From: Siphonodentalium dalli
Lineage: Eukaryota; Mollusca; Scaphopoda; Gadilida; Siphonodentaliidae
Assembly: GCA_032622095.1 (NCBI GenBank)
Contig: CP136067.1
Span: 81,246,705 to 81,310,704 of the forward strand
Direction: 5' to 3'
Length of the DNA stretch: 64,000 nucleotides
Shown here: positions 32,243 to 44,849 of the stretch, in pieces
How positions within the stretch are numbered: position 1 is the stretch's first letter
Layout of the letters: each line of letters starts with the position of its first letter
Notes under the pieces: generated by a model
The model's database searches: none
Told to the model about the DNA's origin: nothing
Seen by the model: only the letters and a program-made list of their open reading frames with translations
Program-made: the position numbers and the translations under genes

Positions 32243-32635
32243 TGATTCATATTAAAGCCACATGGCGGTTTGCGCACCCAAATACTAATATTCGCGTCTG
32301 AATTTTTCCCGGTCGATCAATATCTGAACTACCTTTCTACGAGCTTTTTGTAACCCTAAAAGAAGCATTGGAGTAATGAAAATATAACTATGAACAGCCA
32401 CTTGCACGACACGGAACAGAAAAGAGCATTTATTCCTGATATGGTAGCAATGAAGAGCGATTGTTTGACTTCTGGCGAAAAAAAACGGCTGGAACGTGGA
32501 TGTGACTTTGGCAAGTGTTTTTCAGAGCATACGAATCCTGTATATCAATATTTCGTGTATTTATCGACCTATCGTATTCGTCCCTCCAAATTTCGCCGAC
32601 AAAATTTGAATGTCCGTTTAACAATTTTATTGACG
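32243..32635 (+). repeat. Dispersed repeat, copy 1 (GCGGTTTGCG...TTTTTCAGAGCATACG)
   Basis: Shares GCGGTTTGCGC, ACTACCTTTCTACGAG, GCAAGTGTTTTTCAGAGCAT, ATCAATATTTCGTGT and following text with 34976-35885. A frame at 32390-32695 falls in the repeat. Confidence 0.6.
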
Positions 32636-33237
32636 GGAACTGTTCATAGAATTATTTCAACAAACGGCCTATGTATGTGGTCTACATGTATATAGAATAC
32701 ACACATAGTAGCCGAGAATACAAAATTTTCACCACGCGTGGAATTGTGGTTTTAACCACGAGCCTTTTGGTATTGAGAAAGTAAGAGTTGAGACCTTCAC
32801 CTAAAGTGAAGTGCATTATCAAGGAACAGATAATAACTAAGAAATATATTCCCCGCATTATGTTTTCGACTTTATAAGGTTCCATGTCAAAACTTCAAAC
32901 AGTTACCAGGTTTTGTACTGGTGGAATATGATACGGGCGTTAGCCCGAGCAGAGATTCATGTCGTGATCCCACGATGTAGATGCAGTTTGGTCTATTTGG
33001 GATTAATTGTCATTACTAGGCCATACCACGACCGTTTGTTTCACATGGAAACTACTCCACTGCACATAAAAACAACAGACCCCCGTCACGAAAACTAACT
33101 GACAAACATGCCCAGATACACGAATCCGACTAACCTCCCTGTCCATGCATCACATATCCGCGCTTATCGGAGGTTAGCATCAGGCCAGCGTTGTTGGACG
33201 GCTTAATTTGGTATAATACATAAATAATCAACTAATG
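32636..33237. other. Intronic stretch
   Basis: Short symmetric sites CCACGCGTGG and GTGGTTTTAACCAC near 32734-32758. Nothing else recognised. Confidence 0.3.
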
Positions 33238-33447
33238 TAGCTCGTACCCTGACCAACTCGTACCCTGCTGTTTTTCAGCAATCCATGGGGACAAAACGGT
33301 GGTATTTCAACTAAATAACGGACATACTATGATCAGGCACCAAGACTAAGACATATTACATCTTTAAAAAAAATTTAATCGCTTTAGTTAACTAAATAAC
33401 GGGCATTTTATAGCAGGGTACGAGTTGGTCAGGGCACGAGTTGACTC
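33238..33447. mobile_element. Short TIR element (CTCGTACCCTGACCAACTCG), ~210 bp
   Basis: CTCGTACCCTGACCAACTCG followed by TACCCTGCT is mirrored by AGCAGGGTA then CGAGTTGGTCAGGGCACGAG. The interior repeats AACTAAATAACGG(A/G)CAT directly. Confidence 0.65.
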
Positions 33448-34299
33448 GCTCCCCTATAAATGAGGCACCACTTCGACTCCACGAAGCGAACACAAATCTC
33501 AGATAAAATTTCATTTACATCTAGCTCACCGATACGTGGCTGCGTGTAATATAAATGCAATGAATGGATGCGGGGAAGATTCTCTGCTCATATATAATCA
33601 GGTATTATACTAATGTACATGTAATTGGACGCGAACTACATGCACTTATTACATAAGGGTTACCCGGCACTACACATCGTTCATCTCTGTTGCGCGTCTC
33701 AGTATAGCTTACAAACAATGAGCTAATCGGGTATTGCATGAGAGTCACAGAGGCTGTTCTATATATAAAGAAGGGGAAGAAAATAGCTGGTATAAGAGAA
33801 TGAGACGAATGGGTTATTGATGGCTCGCATAGATGTTCGGTGCATCATGGATAACAGACTCTGACAAGCGGTATACAGTATACATATATATAGACCAGAC
33901 AAATGCAATTCTGTTATTCACTAATGAAAACACGATTCTAACTCTATTTTTAAAGCGACACACGCTACTCTAGTCTCAATATAAATCCAAAATGTTTTCC
34001 AGTCACGGTTCCTGATATCACAATAGTTCAACAAACCAGCAGATAGGTTCATATTGGACCTAAATATTCACATAGTTTCATATTGAACTTATTTGATTGT
34101 GAACTAAGCCCATTGTGGACTTATACCAGTGAAAACACATTGTAAAGAGCGTATATCTGGTAAGTATGTCCATGCACACAAAGCGTAATTAAGATTAAAA
34201 TAATGCCGATATGAGATTATTTGTGTTTCTGAACTAAGTTCAGTGTGAGCTTATTTTCAGGAAAACAGGCTGCATAAATACACTTATATCTGGATCCAG
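33448..34299. other. Intronic stretch with a diverged direct repeat
   Basis: Two related ~65 bp segments, at about 34100-34160 and 34230-34292, share GAACTAAG, GTG..CTTAT, GAAAACA and TATATCTGG. Confidence 0.3.
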
Positions 34300-34620
34300 C
34301 ATTCCCTGGAGGAACTACAGATGGGCATGTCACAGGTGAGACCAATGTACACCCCCCCCCGTAATGAACTTTTTCTAAGTCGAAAAAGGGGGATAACTCT
34401 ACAAAAAAAGTCGGACAAGCCTCACAATCGCAGGTGCACAGTTTCCCATGGTACTAAATTTTCAAGAAAATTGATAAAACAAAATGTAGGAATAAAAGTT
34501 CGGACGTCCAGACGGATGGCTAGGCAGGCGGATGGACCGACAGACGGACGGCTAGACGGACGGACAAGCTGGTAACAGTATATACCCCTACAACTCGTTG
34601 CGGGGAGGGGGTATAAAAAC
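34300..34620. repeat. Interspersed repeat with GGACGGCTAGACGGACGGAC tract
   Basis: Begins with a poly-C run near 34350-34360 and ends GGGGAGGGGGTATAAAAA. The GGAC-type tract near 34545-34565 and the 'gataactct' text link it loosely to 26220-26640 and 38490-38900. Confidence 0.4.
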
Positions 34621-34975
34621 ATGTTGAAGATATAGAAAACCGTTTTCAACTTCCACAAAATGCTCTCTATTATACCTTATCAACAAAAAAATGAACAACG
34701 ATAACTTCAGAGGGATAGAACCCGAGGTGCTCAACCTCATGCGCAGACCATCTTTATTTTTACCACAAGGAAAGATCTGACAACGAACAAACTTTATTGT
34801 TAGATAGGGGTAGGAAAGAGTGTGTGTTTTCTTTGGGTGGGGGATAAATTCCATCACTCGATTAAGTCTGTTCGAGGCATATACAATCCTATACGAGTAT
34901 GTCAAGTGTTTTCTCGACCAATATATCGTGATGCTCGGAACGCGAAAAAAGCGAATAATTACTAAGTTTAATTTG

Positions 34976-35885
34976 AGGCTTAAAGCACATAGCGGTTTGC
35001 GCTCTAAAATAACCTGATAATATCAGGGGGGATTTTTTTTCCGAGCACGTATGCCGGAGTGGGTGGGTGGTCGATGGGACCAACAAACTATTTTTTTCCG
35101 CAACTCAAATGTTTTCCCTTCTTGCTTGTTCCCAAGTCTTTTTGACTGTTTTTGCAATGAGTTTGGCTTAAAACACCTTAGAATGTCAATATTAACATAA
35201 ATGAAAAAAATCATGATGATCAGACAAACAGTATAACCTGTAGCCCATGCTAATGGATTGAATTTTGAAATCCAAGATGGCCGCTGGCAGCGATGTTTTT
35301 TTTGGCCGAATGACCCCAAAATGACTAGTTCCTATTTACATGTCAATGTTAACATCCATGACAAATAGTATGCACATAAATTCATATACATTTTTTGGAC
35401 GCGGGGGGTGGGTGGGTCGCAACAAGGGTCGAAACGAAAAAATCAGCATACGTGCCTGAATTTTTTTTCCGACCCCCCCCCCCCCTGATAATATTCGCTT
35501 TTTAGTTTTTGCCGGTATCGAACTATAGGACGAATACTTGAACCACCTTTCTACGGGAGTTATATGTCACAGAAAGACGCATTGACGTCATAAACAATAC
35601 CACACTGAACGCGGTGTTTGTGTCCACAACAAACAACAGCCATGGGCACGACATGGGTCAATAAAGAGCGTTATTTATTATTATATTCTTGATATATTGT
35701 AGAAATAAAGAGCGTTATTTCACTTTTGTGCGAAAACTTGAAAACAGCAGAAAAAAATATTGTGACCATGCATGGCAAGTATTTTTCAGAGCATACGGAG
35801 CCGGTATATCAATATTTCGTGTTTGTCAACCTATATTATACCTCCTTCCAAATTACGTGGAGCAAATCTGGAAGTTCGAATGAGA
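34976..35885 (+). repeat. Dispersed repeat, copy 2, carrying an insertion
   Basis: Same order of blocks as 32243-32635. About 480 bp (roughly 35013-35495) extra lies between the GCGGTTTGCGC and TTTTTGCCGG(T) blocks, bounded by inverted GCACGTATGC(C) / GCATACGTGC motifs and G/C runs. Confidence 0.5.
35180..35371 (-). repeat. Solitary unit of the ~160 bp Helentron core repeat
   Basis: The reverse strand contains ATTTGTCATGGATGTTAACA, TGACATGTAAATAGGAAC, CATTTTGGGGTCATTCGGCC and GGCCATCTTGGATTTC in the order of the array at 800-2420, spanning about 1.2 units without element ends. Confidence 0.75.
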
Positions 35886-38492
35886 CATGTACGTTTATGT
35901 GCGCATTAATGTGTTGGCATTATATGATTTATATCGTCACACATCGTTGTTATATCAAACCTGGCGCCAATACTATAACAAAAATTATATAAGGTAAAAT
36001 GAAAGTCAGTGGTTTGTAACCATATAGGCTGGTTCTATTGATATTGTACGAAGCTAAAGTTTTACAAAATAAGAATCACATCACAAGAAAGCGCATGTGT
36101 CCTGCAGTATATTACTATAAAGTTTACTGTCTTGTAAATTACACGTGCAAAAGTTTATAGTATTGGTCCCAGATCCGCGATTGCCACGCTAAAAGGACAC
36201 GCCATGGTTTTCTTATTGGCCAACATGGGGTATTAAATATATTTTAGGATTTTTAATCAAACAAAATGTTTGAAATTATTATTATTATTATTATTATTAT
36301 TATTTATTATTATTAGATAAAATGCACGTAGACGCAGTACTCGACATGCGGATTAATTCGAAACAATTCGACGAATCTGTGTGGCCTTAGCGCACGTCAA
36401 TGGCTATGTATTTCTGCCGAAAATAAAGTTGTGTAAACAATGCATATATTACGGTCCCAACATGCATACTTGACATTATGAGAATGGAGGCATATGTTGG
36501 ATGAGTGGCAGGAACGGGTGTGTACCTCAATAGAAAGAAGTCTGTTTAGAACTCCGAGGTAATTATTATTATTCTGTCACGATGTTGAGCCACAAAAACA
36601 CCTATTTTATGTAGTCTCAAGTTTGTTCCAGTGTGGGTTTTAGAGTAGCTGTTTTATGGCTATCCATATAATAGACACCGGTTGTCGTTTTAGCTTTTTG
36701 GTCGATATATATCGGGTGGTGAGTTATTTTCATGTATTTGCCACACACACAGAAGGCAAACATTGCCAGGTATAACTTGATGTGCACATTATGTATAACA
36801 ACAGAGCATACTACTTGTATTTCAGACTAACTGCATTGTAATTCCATGGGACAGTTTCTGTCTTAATGAATATCGCTAATGGTTAATTAAGCTAACACTG
36901 ATTGTATTGATAGTTAATACATCCGACCACGTGAATTATTAAAGGGCGGGAATGACTCATATTACCGTTTCTATATGTGAACACATAATCGTTTAACGAC
37001 TGGCTGGTTTAGATAGTCTGCTGCATACGCAGATTTCCGTATACGTATGACCGATAGCTTGGCTTTGAGACGAACCGTTGCATACTCGTTGTTATACCAA
37101 GTCTTCTAGATAGACAGATTGATATGTTTATTAGCAAAGTACATATCAATCAGTAAACAAAACCGAGTGACAATTTATTAATGGTTATTATGATTGTTGT
37201 GTGTAATATATATATAATTATATATGTACTTTGCCTGGGATGGACATAGCCATGGGCCGGGCTGTCTTTCTGTCCCCCCCCCCCAGAACTATATTAATTA
37301 AAAAAATCTGACCTTGGCTGACAGGCACATGATTGTACTGCATGTATCATGTGAAATATTCATGTTGTGGGAATTTTTCACGGTGGAGTGAGCACTAATC
37401 TTTAATCCTCTGGGGCTTTTTTCTAATATAAATGATTGGTTGATTGTTTATTTGGCGAAATAGTGAAAATATATAATTATGTTTACATCAATTACATATA
37501 AGGATAGTATAACAGTATATCACCGGGGGGTGTCATAATATCGAGGAGTCTTCCTGTCAACCACTGGCGCATATGTGGTGACCAAGGCCTGATTATATTA
37601 TCAACGTATGACAACTGGAGGAATGTAACATTCTACTAACATCGATCGTACCACTCCATAGAAAACATCGTCAGAACTATTCGCACTTGTAAATATTTAC
37701 TACTCGAATCGGGACGCATCTATCTGCGATAAACTAACGAAAACTATTTCGCCATCGAGAGTCACTGCATTTAATTCATATATAAGAATGACGGTATGTG
37801 TTGTCAATTTGGATATACTATTTGTAAACAATTACTGCTTTGACAAGATTATTCTCCATTTCTATTTGATCACCATTCCGGAATGTTTCATATCACTATA
37901 AGTTATATCATTATTTGAGTTGCAGTTATCTGAGTTGATACCCTGTCTGAGACAGTTATAAACATAAATGCCACCCACGGTTATATGTGCAGGATGAGAT
38001 TCATTGTTATTTCAAGATATGGATCGGAAGAGAAGATAGGACTAGCGGTGTCGTTTTTCTGCGTTCAGAGATAATTGAGTACGGATTCGAGATTCAAATT
38101 TCATTTCGGAAGAGAAATATGGGTGAGAAGCTGTATTAAGTTTGATTTAATTAATGGTGATGCATATGTAGTCAGTGAGTACATTCCGAACAATATGGGT
38201 TATCGCAAGTCACTTGTTCTGGGTAAGAGCCAATGATTTTACTGGTTAGTTTTCGATTAAACTTTTACGAATCCCTTCCGATCGGAGTTCTTTTTTCTGA
38301 CCATCCAAAATTTAGGAAACTCAAACAAGGGTAATGATTCAAGGATTTTTATTCGAGCTATTGGTGTTTTAAATGTTTCTTTTTGGTGCCTATTACTACA
38401 GTTAAGATCAAACATGCTAATAAATACTCTGGGAATTTACCATTGTTTAATTCTAACATGAAAAGGGAAATATTGAGTTCGTGGATAACCCT
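35886..38492. other. Intronic stretch with microsatellite
   Basis: An (ATT)n run at about 36279-36316 and a poly-C run near 37276. No gene or paired repeat recognised in the rest. Confidence 0.35.
36279..36316 (+). repeat. (ATT)n microsatellite
   Basis: Uninterrupted trinucleotide run with one slipped unit. Confidence 0.9.
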
Positions 38493-38632
38493 CACTTTTA
38501 GAAATATTTTTTTTAAACAGGGGAACCGTGTAAGAGTTATATCTTTTATTAGACCCCCTTTTAACAAAGGAGTATAATAGAAGATATAACTCTCACACAG
38601 ATCCCCTGTTTAAAAAAATAAATCTAAAAGTG
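38493..38632. repeat. Foldback, ~140 bp
   Basis: CACTTTTAGA.ATATTTTTTTTAAACAGGGG pairs with CCCCTGTTTAAAAAAATAAA and TCTAAAAGTG, with AGTTATATCTT against AAGATATAACT inside. Adjacent CGTCCGTCCGTGC follows at 38650. Confidence 0.7.
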
Positions 38633-40742
38633 ATAATACTGATTTGCACCCGTCCGTCCGTGCATGCGAACGGCTCCACGCACGTCCGTCCGATGTCTTT
38701 TCATGTCATAACTTGAACAGTAGTCATGCTCGGGTCACAGTGAAATTTGATATGAATGTTCACTACTATGAGAACATTCAATCGTGGTTTCCATCGTTTT
38801 GTTCGGATTTCCATTCTAGAGTTATTCATCTTTGTTTATCTGGAAATGTTGGCTTTTTGGTCCGTCCGATGAATGTTCAGGTCATGCTGTTCCAATCAAT
38901 GATAGTTCGGCAAAAGAAACTGAACTTGTAGAAGTCGTGGTCTGGCTGCAATGGAATATATTTTTCTGGATGGTGCCCTCTGTTTTCACTTGTCTGATGA
39001 ATTATGTACTTAGGCATCGTGATTGCTGTCTTTTCGTGCTTCGCTTTGTGGAACGTGAGAAGTCTTTTTAGGATGCAAGTATGATCGCTATACCGAGGAG
39101 GCAATGGCTCATAATTATAGGACGACCCTCACCTAACAGACGATGAGACAAAGGCGTTAAGTGAGCACTTGCCAGGAATAATAACAGCATCTGCTAATCT
39201 TTAGGGGAAGGTGACTATCATAGAAACTAGGGGCAAATTGCTAGATAGTATTCTGTGCGCACGGCGACCCGATGACGCGCCAAATAATGGATCTCTTTGA
39301 GGGTGGCTGCCACCGCACAAATATTAAAGGGTGTGTATGCGTTACAGATGAGTACCTGCGAACGACAAACGTAAACAAGATGATAACATTTGGCAATTGT
39401 CTTATCTACTTACCAGGCAAAATATTTAAGTGCTACCGTTAAGCACTTCAATAAGAATTTGTACCCTCAAATTGGCTGGCCGCATGCACCTATAACTACT
39501 AGATATATAGGTCCTCCGCTTGTCTTCTACCAATGGGTGATCAAAGTTGTCTTCTCTGCTTTATAGAATGGTAATAACAAACTTTAAATATGCAAAGAAG
39601 CACAACTGCTACATGTATATTATCTTGCAAAAATGTACCGATTTCGATAGAGTAATATAAGCCTGACCCTTAAAAGTGTATACAAGGTTATTTGAGTTAC
39701 ACATTTTTCTATTTCCGGCTTATATCCTTAATTTAATTATATCTGGCATTGACAGAAACGTATGCCCTTTTCTGTAATTTCTAGCCCTTGTATTATTTTT
39801 TCTTCTGAGCGCATGCAACGAATACGACCAGAGAACATCAAGGAGACCGTTCGGACATCGAAAACTTAAGCTCACTTATGGACTATTCCGGATGCCGGAC
39901 ACGCATAAGCCGAACGCCACCGAGATGATATTTCGGATGCTACACATATAATTACCTATGTTTTCATGCAATTATATTTGGAAAATTTGATGAGTGAGGT
40001 AGGTTTCTATTTATGTAGCTGATCTTGAAAATGGGTCTCAACCTCATCGAAGGAATTCAAGGTCCTTAAATTGGCAAGATGTGTCTGATTATCGAATTAA
40101 GTGTGGACATACATGGCCTTATTATTTGTGCGTCGTGTTCATTTACCGGTACTCTATAATAAAATTATTACTAACCATACAATTGCGTCTAGATTTATAA
40201 TGACTTTTTGGCTTGATATCTGGATTCCAGGAGAGGGTATCGTTAGTAGATGACCCTCATTCGTGACTGCGGAGGGTGATGTTGGTGAACTTCGGATTTC
40301 CAATTGCATCTATCCTACAGGACTAATCTAAATACCTATTTCACATTGACCTTGACAATGTCAAATGCAATATCTCTACTTTATTATATACTACATACAT
40401 GTATACACGATTCCATAACACTATACAATGATGTAATTCAGTACAGTGATTGTCAAGGAACCATCCATTGAGCAATATATAAGTAACACGACGCTCTGAT
40501 AATCGCACAGGATATGAGAGACTGATTGGCTAAGCCGTTATATATTTGATGTTGTTCGCCAGCATACCATTATGAGGTCAGTGACTGCTCACTATCGTCT
40601 AATGGATTGAATCAATATATAACTGATACTATCACAAGCTTTTTTTTTTATTAATACGAGCGATATATTATACCATACATTATTCACGTCATGTCTGTAA
40701 CCATTAGGTCTGGGAGCAGCGTGCATGTGCGAGCTTCCTGGG
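38633..40742. other. Intronic stretch
   Basis: 38640-38900 is a GTCC-tract repeat (see 26220). No gene seen in the remainder. Confidence 0.3.
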
Positions 40743-40850
40743 CCCTGTACTATAGATTTACAATAGCCGTGTTTGAACACGCGGACAGCGTTCGTCGGTA
40801 ATTTCACAGTCTTGTAAAGCTAGACTTGTGTTCTATAGTACTTGAGCAAT
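40743..40850. repeat. Inverted repeat arm, partner at 42590-42735
   Basis: CTGTACTATAGATTTACAAT, AGCCGTGTTTGAACACG and CGGTAATTT(C/A)CA correspond to the reverse complement of 42590-42735. The 2 kb between holds a 93-codon minus-strand frame (40856-41137) of no recognised family, so this could be a decayed TIR element. Confidence 0.5.
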
Positions 40851-42589
40851 TGTATTCATGTGAATTCCTTGCATTGGATATTGGAATTTAACAATAAGCG
40901 ATTACCCTTTTTCACACCATACATCGTTGTGAACTGACTTATATAATATTCTGGGAGAGCCATTCTGAAACTGGGATTCATTTCAGCAGGAAGCTGTGGT
41001 GAATGGGGTGTCCCGATGTTGCATCCTTTTGTTATTCTATAGTACTCGAATTGTCTAACTTGGGGAAAAACAAGAACTCGCTTGACGGGCTGATACATTA
41101 CCAACTTAGGGAGTTCCATAGTACAGAAATAACACACATCGGGTAGAACACGGTGTTAACATTACAAGTATACGAGGCTGAATTAGTGGTTGTCACCACA
41201 ATGAAACGCGTGCGAATGTCGATATGTCGGATTATCGCTTTGTGTATTGCGCACTCATGCATTAACCCTTTGTCGACGTGCGAAGTTTCACGGGGTCAAT
41301 AAAATCGTAGTCATATTGGGATGATGGGTTCAAATTACGCATGGGCGTAGATAGAAATATTTTGAGATGGGGTTCATAAACAGAGACACATTGGCTTTCA
41401 TAAATAAGGGTTTCCATATAAATTATGTTGTGACAGGGGCGATACTCACCAAATTACTCAACAATTGGGAATTTCAAGCAGGGACGTGTCGATGGGTGTT
41501 GTCGCATCACCATAATCTTCGTCCCAAAGTTCGTGATGATTGATTTATGGAGTTAAATGGCAATTAGTTGAGAAGTTTCGATCGGTTGGAATTGTTTGGT
41601 TGGGGATTTCTAACAGTTGGAAATCTTGAGTAACCATTGCAGATTTTCAACCGAATGGGGTGCAAATATAGTTTTCCGGACTCGGAAATAATATCTGGTT
41701 CAGAGAGGAGGTGCACTCGGGCAGCGGAGACATTATACGTGAATGTTACCGCGATTCCATGGTAGAAAATGGCACTGAATTGAAAATTAAGGCTGGATAA
41801 TAGGTTGTAATCATTACAATGGCTACATTTTCCAGCTAATGTAACTGCAAATTATACTTTATACCACTAGTATGATGTTTTCCTACATTCAGTGTAATTT
41901 TGGTTGTTAAATCTATGTTTCTCCTTAAACAAAATGTTACACAGACCCTTTGGAAAATATACTTGAAATATATATTTTCACCCTTTTAACTTGGAAATAT
42001 TTTTATCAGTCTATTATCTCCGGCAATTCAGTTTGTTTTCAATTATATTGTACATGTATCGAAATCGTACGTATACGACAACAAGTTAAAATTGCCCTGC
42101 TCAATCTGACAATATAATCACCATGTGTATGTTTTTCTGTCGATGGGGTTTATTTGTGATCACTCTATCCGGCTCTATCCCTTTGTGTTCGTACATACAT
42201 TGTTAAATATATTTGACCATGAACCATGTAAATACAAGGAAAGTCATGAAAAGCTATATATTGTCGTCTATGATGTAGGTCAATAAACATCTATCTCTTA
42301 TTAAGAGCGTTTTCGCTTATGATATTTTGTACTCGTGTTCAGCGTAAAATGTTGTAAGCGTTTGTGTATTTTCGCGATGCTTGTGCCATTGTGATTATGG
42401 TGCTCGCAAGTGGTTTTCATGTTCCCCATTGCCTATCATAACATTGACTTTATACATCCACTAAACCACTCGCCAACTGACTCAAATATATATATATATA
42501 TATCTAGGCATTACTATCCATTTATGTATGATATTAGAGTAAGTTCCCTTTACCCATTATCAAGCGTTCGCCTCCACGCGTACCAAAAG
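40851..42589. other. Interior between inverted arms
   Basis: No transposase motif recognised. TTAACCCTTTGTCGACG near 41264 resembles a TTAA MITE end but has no partner. A (TA)n tract lies at about 42486-42503. Confidence 0.3.
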
Positions 42590-42735
42590 AAGATCCATAG
42601 TACTGGATTGTGTCTGTTCTTGTAAATGACGGGGAATCGCACACACTTGTAAATTACCGTATCCATAGTATTCGACAGTTTGTCCATGCACGTGTTCAAA
42701 CACGGCTATTGGAAATCTATAGTACAGCCCCAGAT
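42590..42735. repeat. Inverted repeat arm, partner at 40743-40850
   Basis: See partner; CGTGTTCAAACACGGCTATT and ATCTATAGTACAG are the clearest shared blocks. Confidence 0.5.
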
Positions 42736-43449
42736 TAGATTCTACAATATGTACACTAGCTGAAACAGTTTCACTACCGCACAATTTGATCGTTAGTTTG
42801 ATTTATAAAAATGTTATTTTAATTTTATTTTCAATTAAATTTTTTGTTTAGATTGAACTCCTTACACAAATTAGTTTTCTTTTCTTTATTTTAATTAAAT
42901 TTAGTTCTTTTAATAAAAGTTTTGAAGAAAACAAAACTAACGCTGTTATAACATCCGCCGGTGTATCCCGAGTCACCACACCAAATCCAAAATGCACTTT
43001 CTGTAGATGTTCGAGTTTGATCACAAGTAGATAGCACAAATAGTAGTAATACTGATATAAATAAAACAAAATAAAGAGTATTATAAAGGTTCCGTCCTGC
43101 TGCACTGTTTGGAACCTAAATGCTTTAGTCCTCCTTGAATTATGACTAGAAAGAAATATATATCGATATGAAGATTTACACCCTGTTTCTGGGTCGATTT
43201 ACGCATAATAATTTCATGTCAGTTTAACCACGGGTGTGTTTGACACGGTACAAACAAAGGAATCCAAATGTCGAAATCGAGCCATCGCTTTTCAAGGCAA
43301 GCATATACGTTCGTAAAGGGCTTCCCCGTTCGTATATGTATTATGAAATGTATAAAACAGTCCAAGCAACAATGAAAATAGTACTTAACAAACTTTGCAT
43401 CATCAAGTCAATACTCTTGAGCAAGTAATACTACTTTTGAGTACAGGAT
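42736..43449. other. Intronic stretch
   Basis: AT-rich; nothing recognised. Confidence 0.3.
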
Positions 43450-43925
43450 CCGATCCTTATTCCATTCATTAAGGGTCAGATGCACGTTTTGCCAAAAAAT
43501 CCTGGTATTTCACAATGGATTTTCTCAAAATCTGTCCGAAATTTCTTTGTGAAATTTGGTACAAGTGATTATTGTGACACAATATTTAAGATTCATCGAA
43601 TTGGATATTATAGCCTCATTTACTTCACTCTTAAGGCATGAACAATATTTAAAATATCACTGTTTTCAGATACCAAGAACTTCTATAAAATGGATTTTTT
43701 TTCAAAAGTGCAGTTCATATATCCATGATATTATATCTGAAGATCATGAGAGGAGACTTAATTATTCTTGATTCGGGAAAGTTAATGGTAAAGGGCAACT
43801 ACCCATAAATAATTTTCTATATTTGAGAGTTTTCATGTCATAACTGTTGATCAATGAAAATTTGGGCTGAGATGAGTTCCGTGTCATGGGTTCATAACCA
43901 AGTTAATCTGACCACCATAGCTCTT
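43450..43925. repeat. Dispersed repeat, inverted partner of 9160-9720
   Basis: Shares, in reverse, ATTTTCTCAAAATC, GATACCAAGAACTTCT, CAGTTCATATATCCA, GGCAACTACCCATAA and ATGGGTTCATA. Confidence 0.5.
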
Positions 43926-44190
43926 AACACTTAGCGTGTATTTACGCTACGTACGCTAAATCGATGTCTGTGACTATTGTTCATTTATTTTGAACAAATA
44001 TTTCATTAAATTTACGCCATTAAAACGTCAAAGTGTCTTATTTATCTGGGACTATTTGTTTGCGCAGACAAACAACGCATAGTATACATGAAACGTCATG
44101 GCATGCATTATAGCAGCCGCTGTTAGTTTCACGTGCGATCTATTGATTTAAGCATGTTTGATGGAGGTTTTGGATCAAGTAATAAATATA

Positions 44191-44306
44191 ATCTACAACT
44201 CGTCCCCAGTTTATAACGAAATTTATAAAACTCGTCCAGTAAATTACATGATGTAGGTCTGGACCCGTTTTGTATATTTCGCTATAAACTGGGACTCGTT
44301 GTAGAT
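44191..44306. repeat. Foldback element (AACTCGT family), copy 2
   Basis: ATCTACAACTCGTCCCCAGT and TTATAACGAAATTTATAAAA pair with TTTTGTATATTTCGCTATAA and ACTGGGACTCGTTGTAGAT. Compare 5087-5222. Confidence 0.65.
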
Positions 44307-44691
44307 CCTCTATATATTGTATATGAATTATACACCTGAATATACAAGCTACATTAAATTTAAATGTACTTTTGGTAAGTTATAAAATATATCCTTTTGA
44401 TACATTGCAATATGTTTAAAGTATAAACTGAATGGCACTGATGGGAATTCAGTCTTATTTTAGTAAACGCTCAAGTTGAATATTGAGCTTTGAAATTGTG
44501 ATTAAATTAACTCGTTTGGATTGCTCGGTTCAAAAACCGTTTCGGATGAAATGGTAGAGCTATACGATTAATATAGCATATAGATACACGTCCAAAAACA
44601 AAGAATATTCTGAGTGCGATATAATGACACACTCATAACACCAATATGTGACATCACAATGGAGGATTCGTGACACATTGCATGTAATTAA

Positions 44692-44849
44692 AAATTATTG
44701 TAGTGGATTTGTGTTATTCAGGGATACGGCGCTGTCTTAAATTCATTGGGGAACATTCAGTGTGAACCGCGCAGTTCACACTGAATGTGCACCAACGACT
44801 ACAGTGCCGAATTCCCCAATAAAGAACACACCCACTACATTATTTTCTT
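44692..44849. repeat. Foldback with a perfect central stem
   Basis: Centre ACATTCAGTGTGAAC-CGCGCA-GTTCACACTGAATGT is a perfect 15 bp stem at 44753-44788. ATTGGGGAA/TTCCCCAAT and GTAGTGG/CCACTAC extend it outward with mismatches. Confidence 0.75.

Noticed and set aside
41264-41310. TTAACCCTTTGTCGACG as a TTAA MITE
   Set aside because: No matching inverted end downstream.
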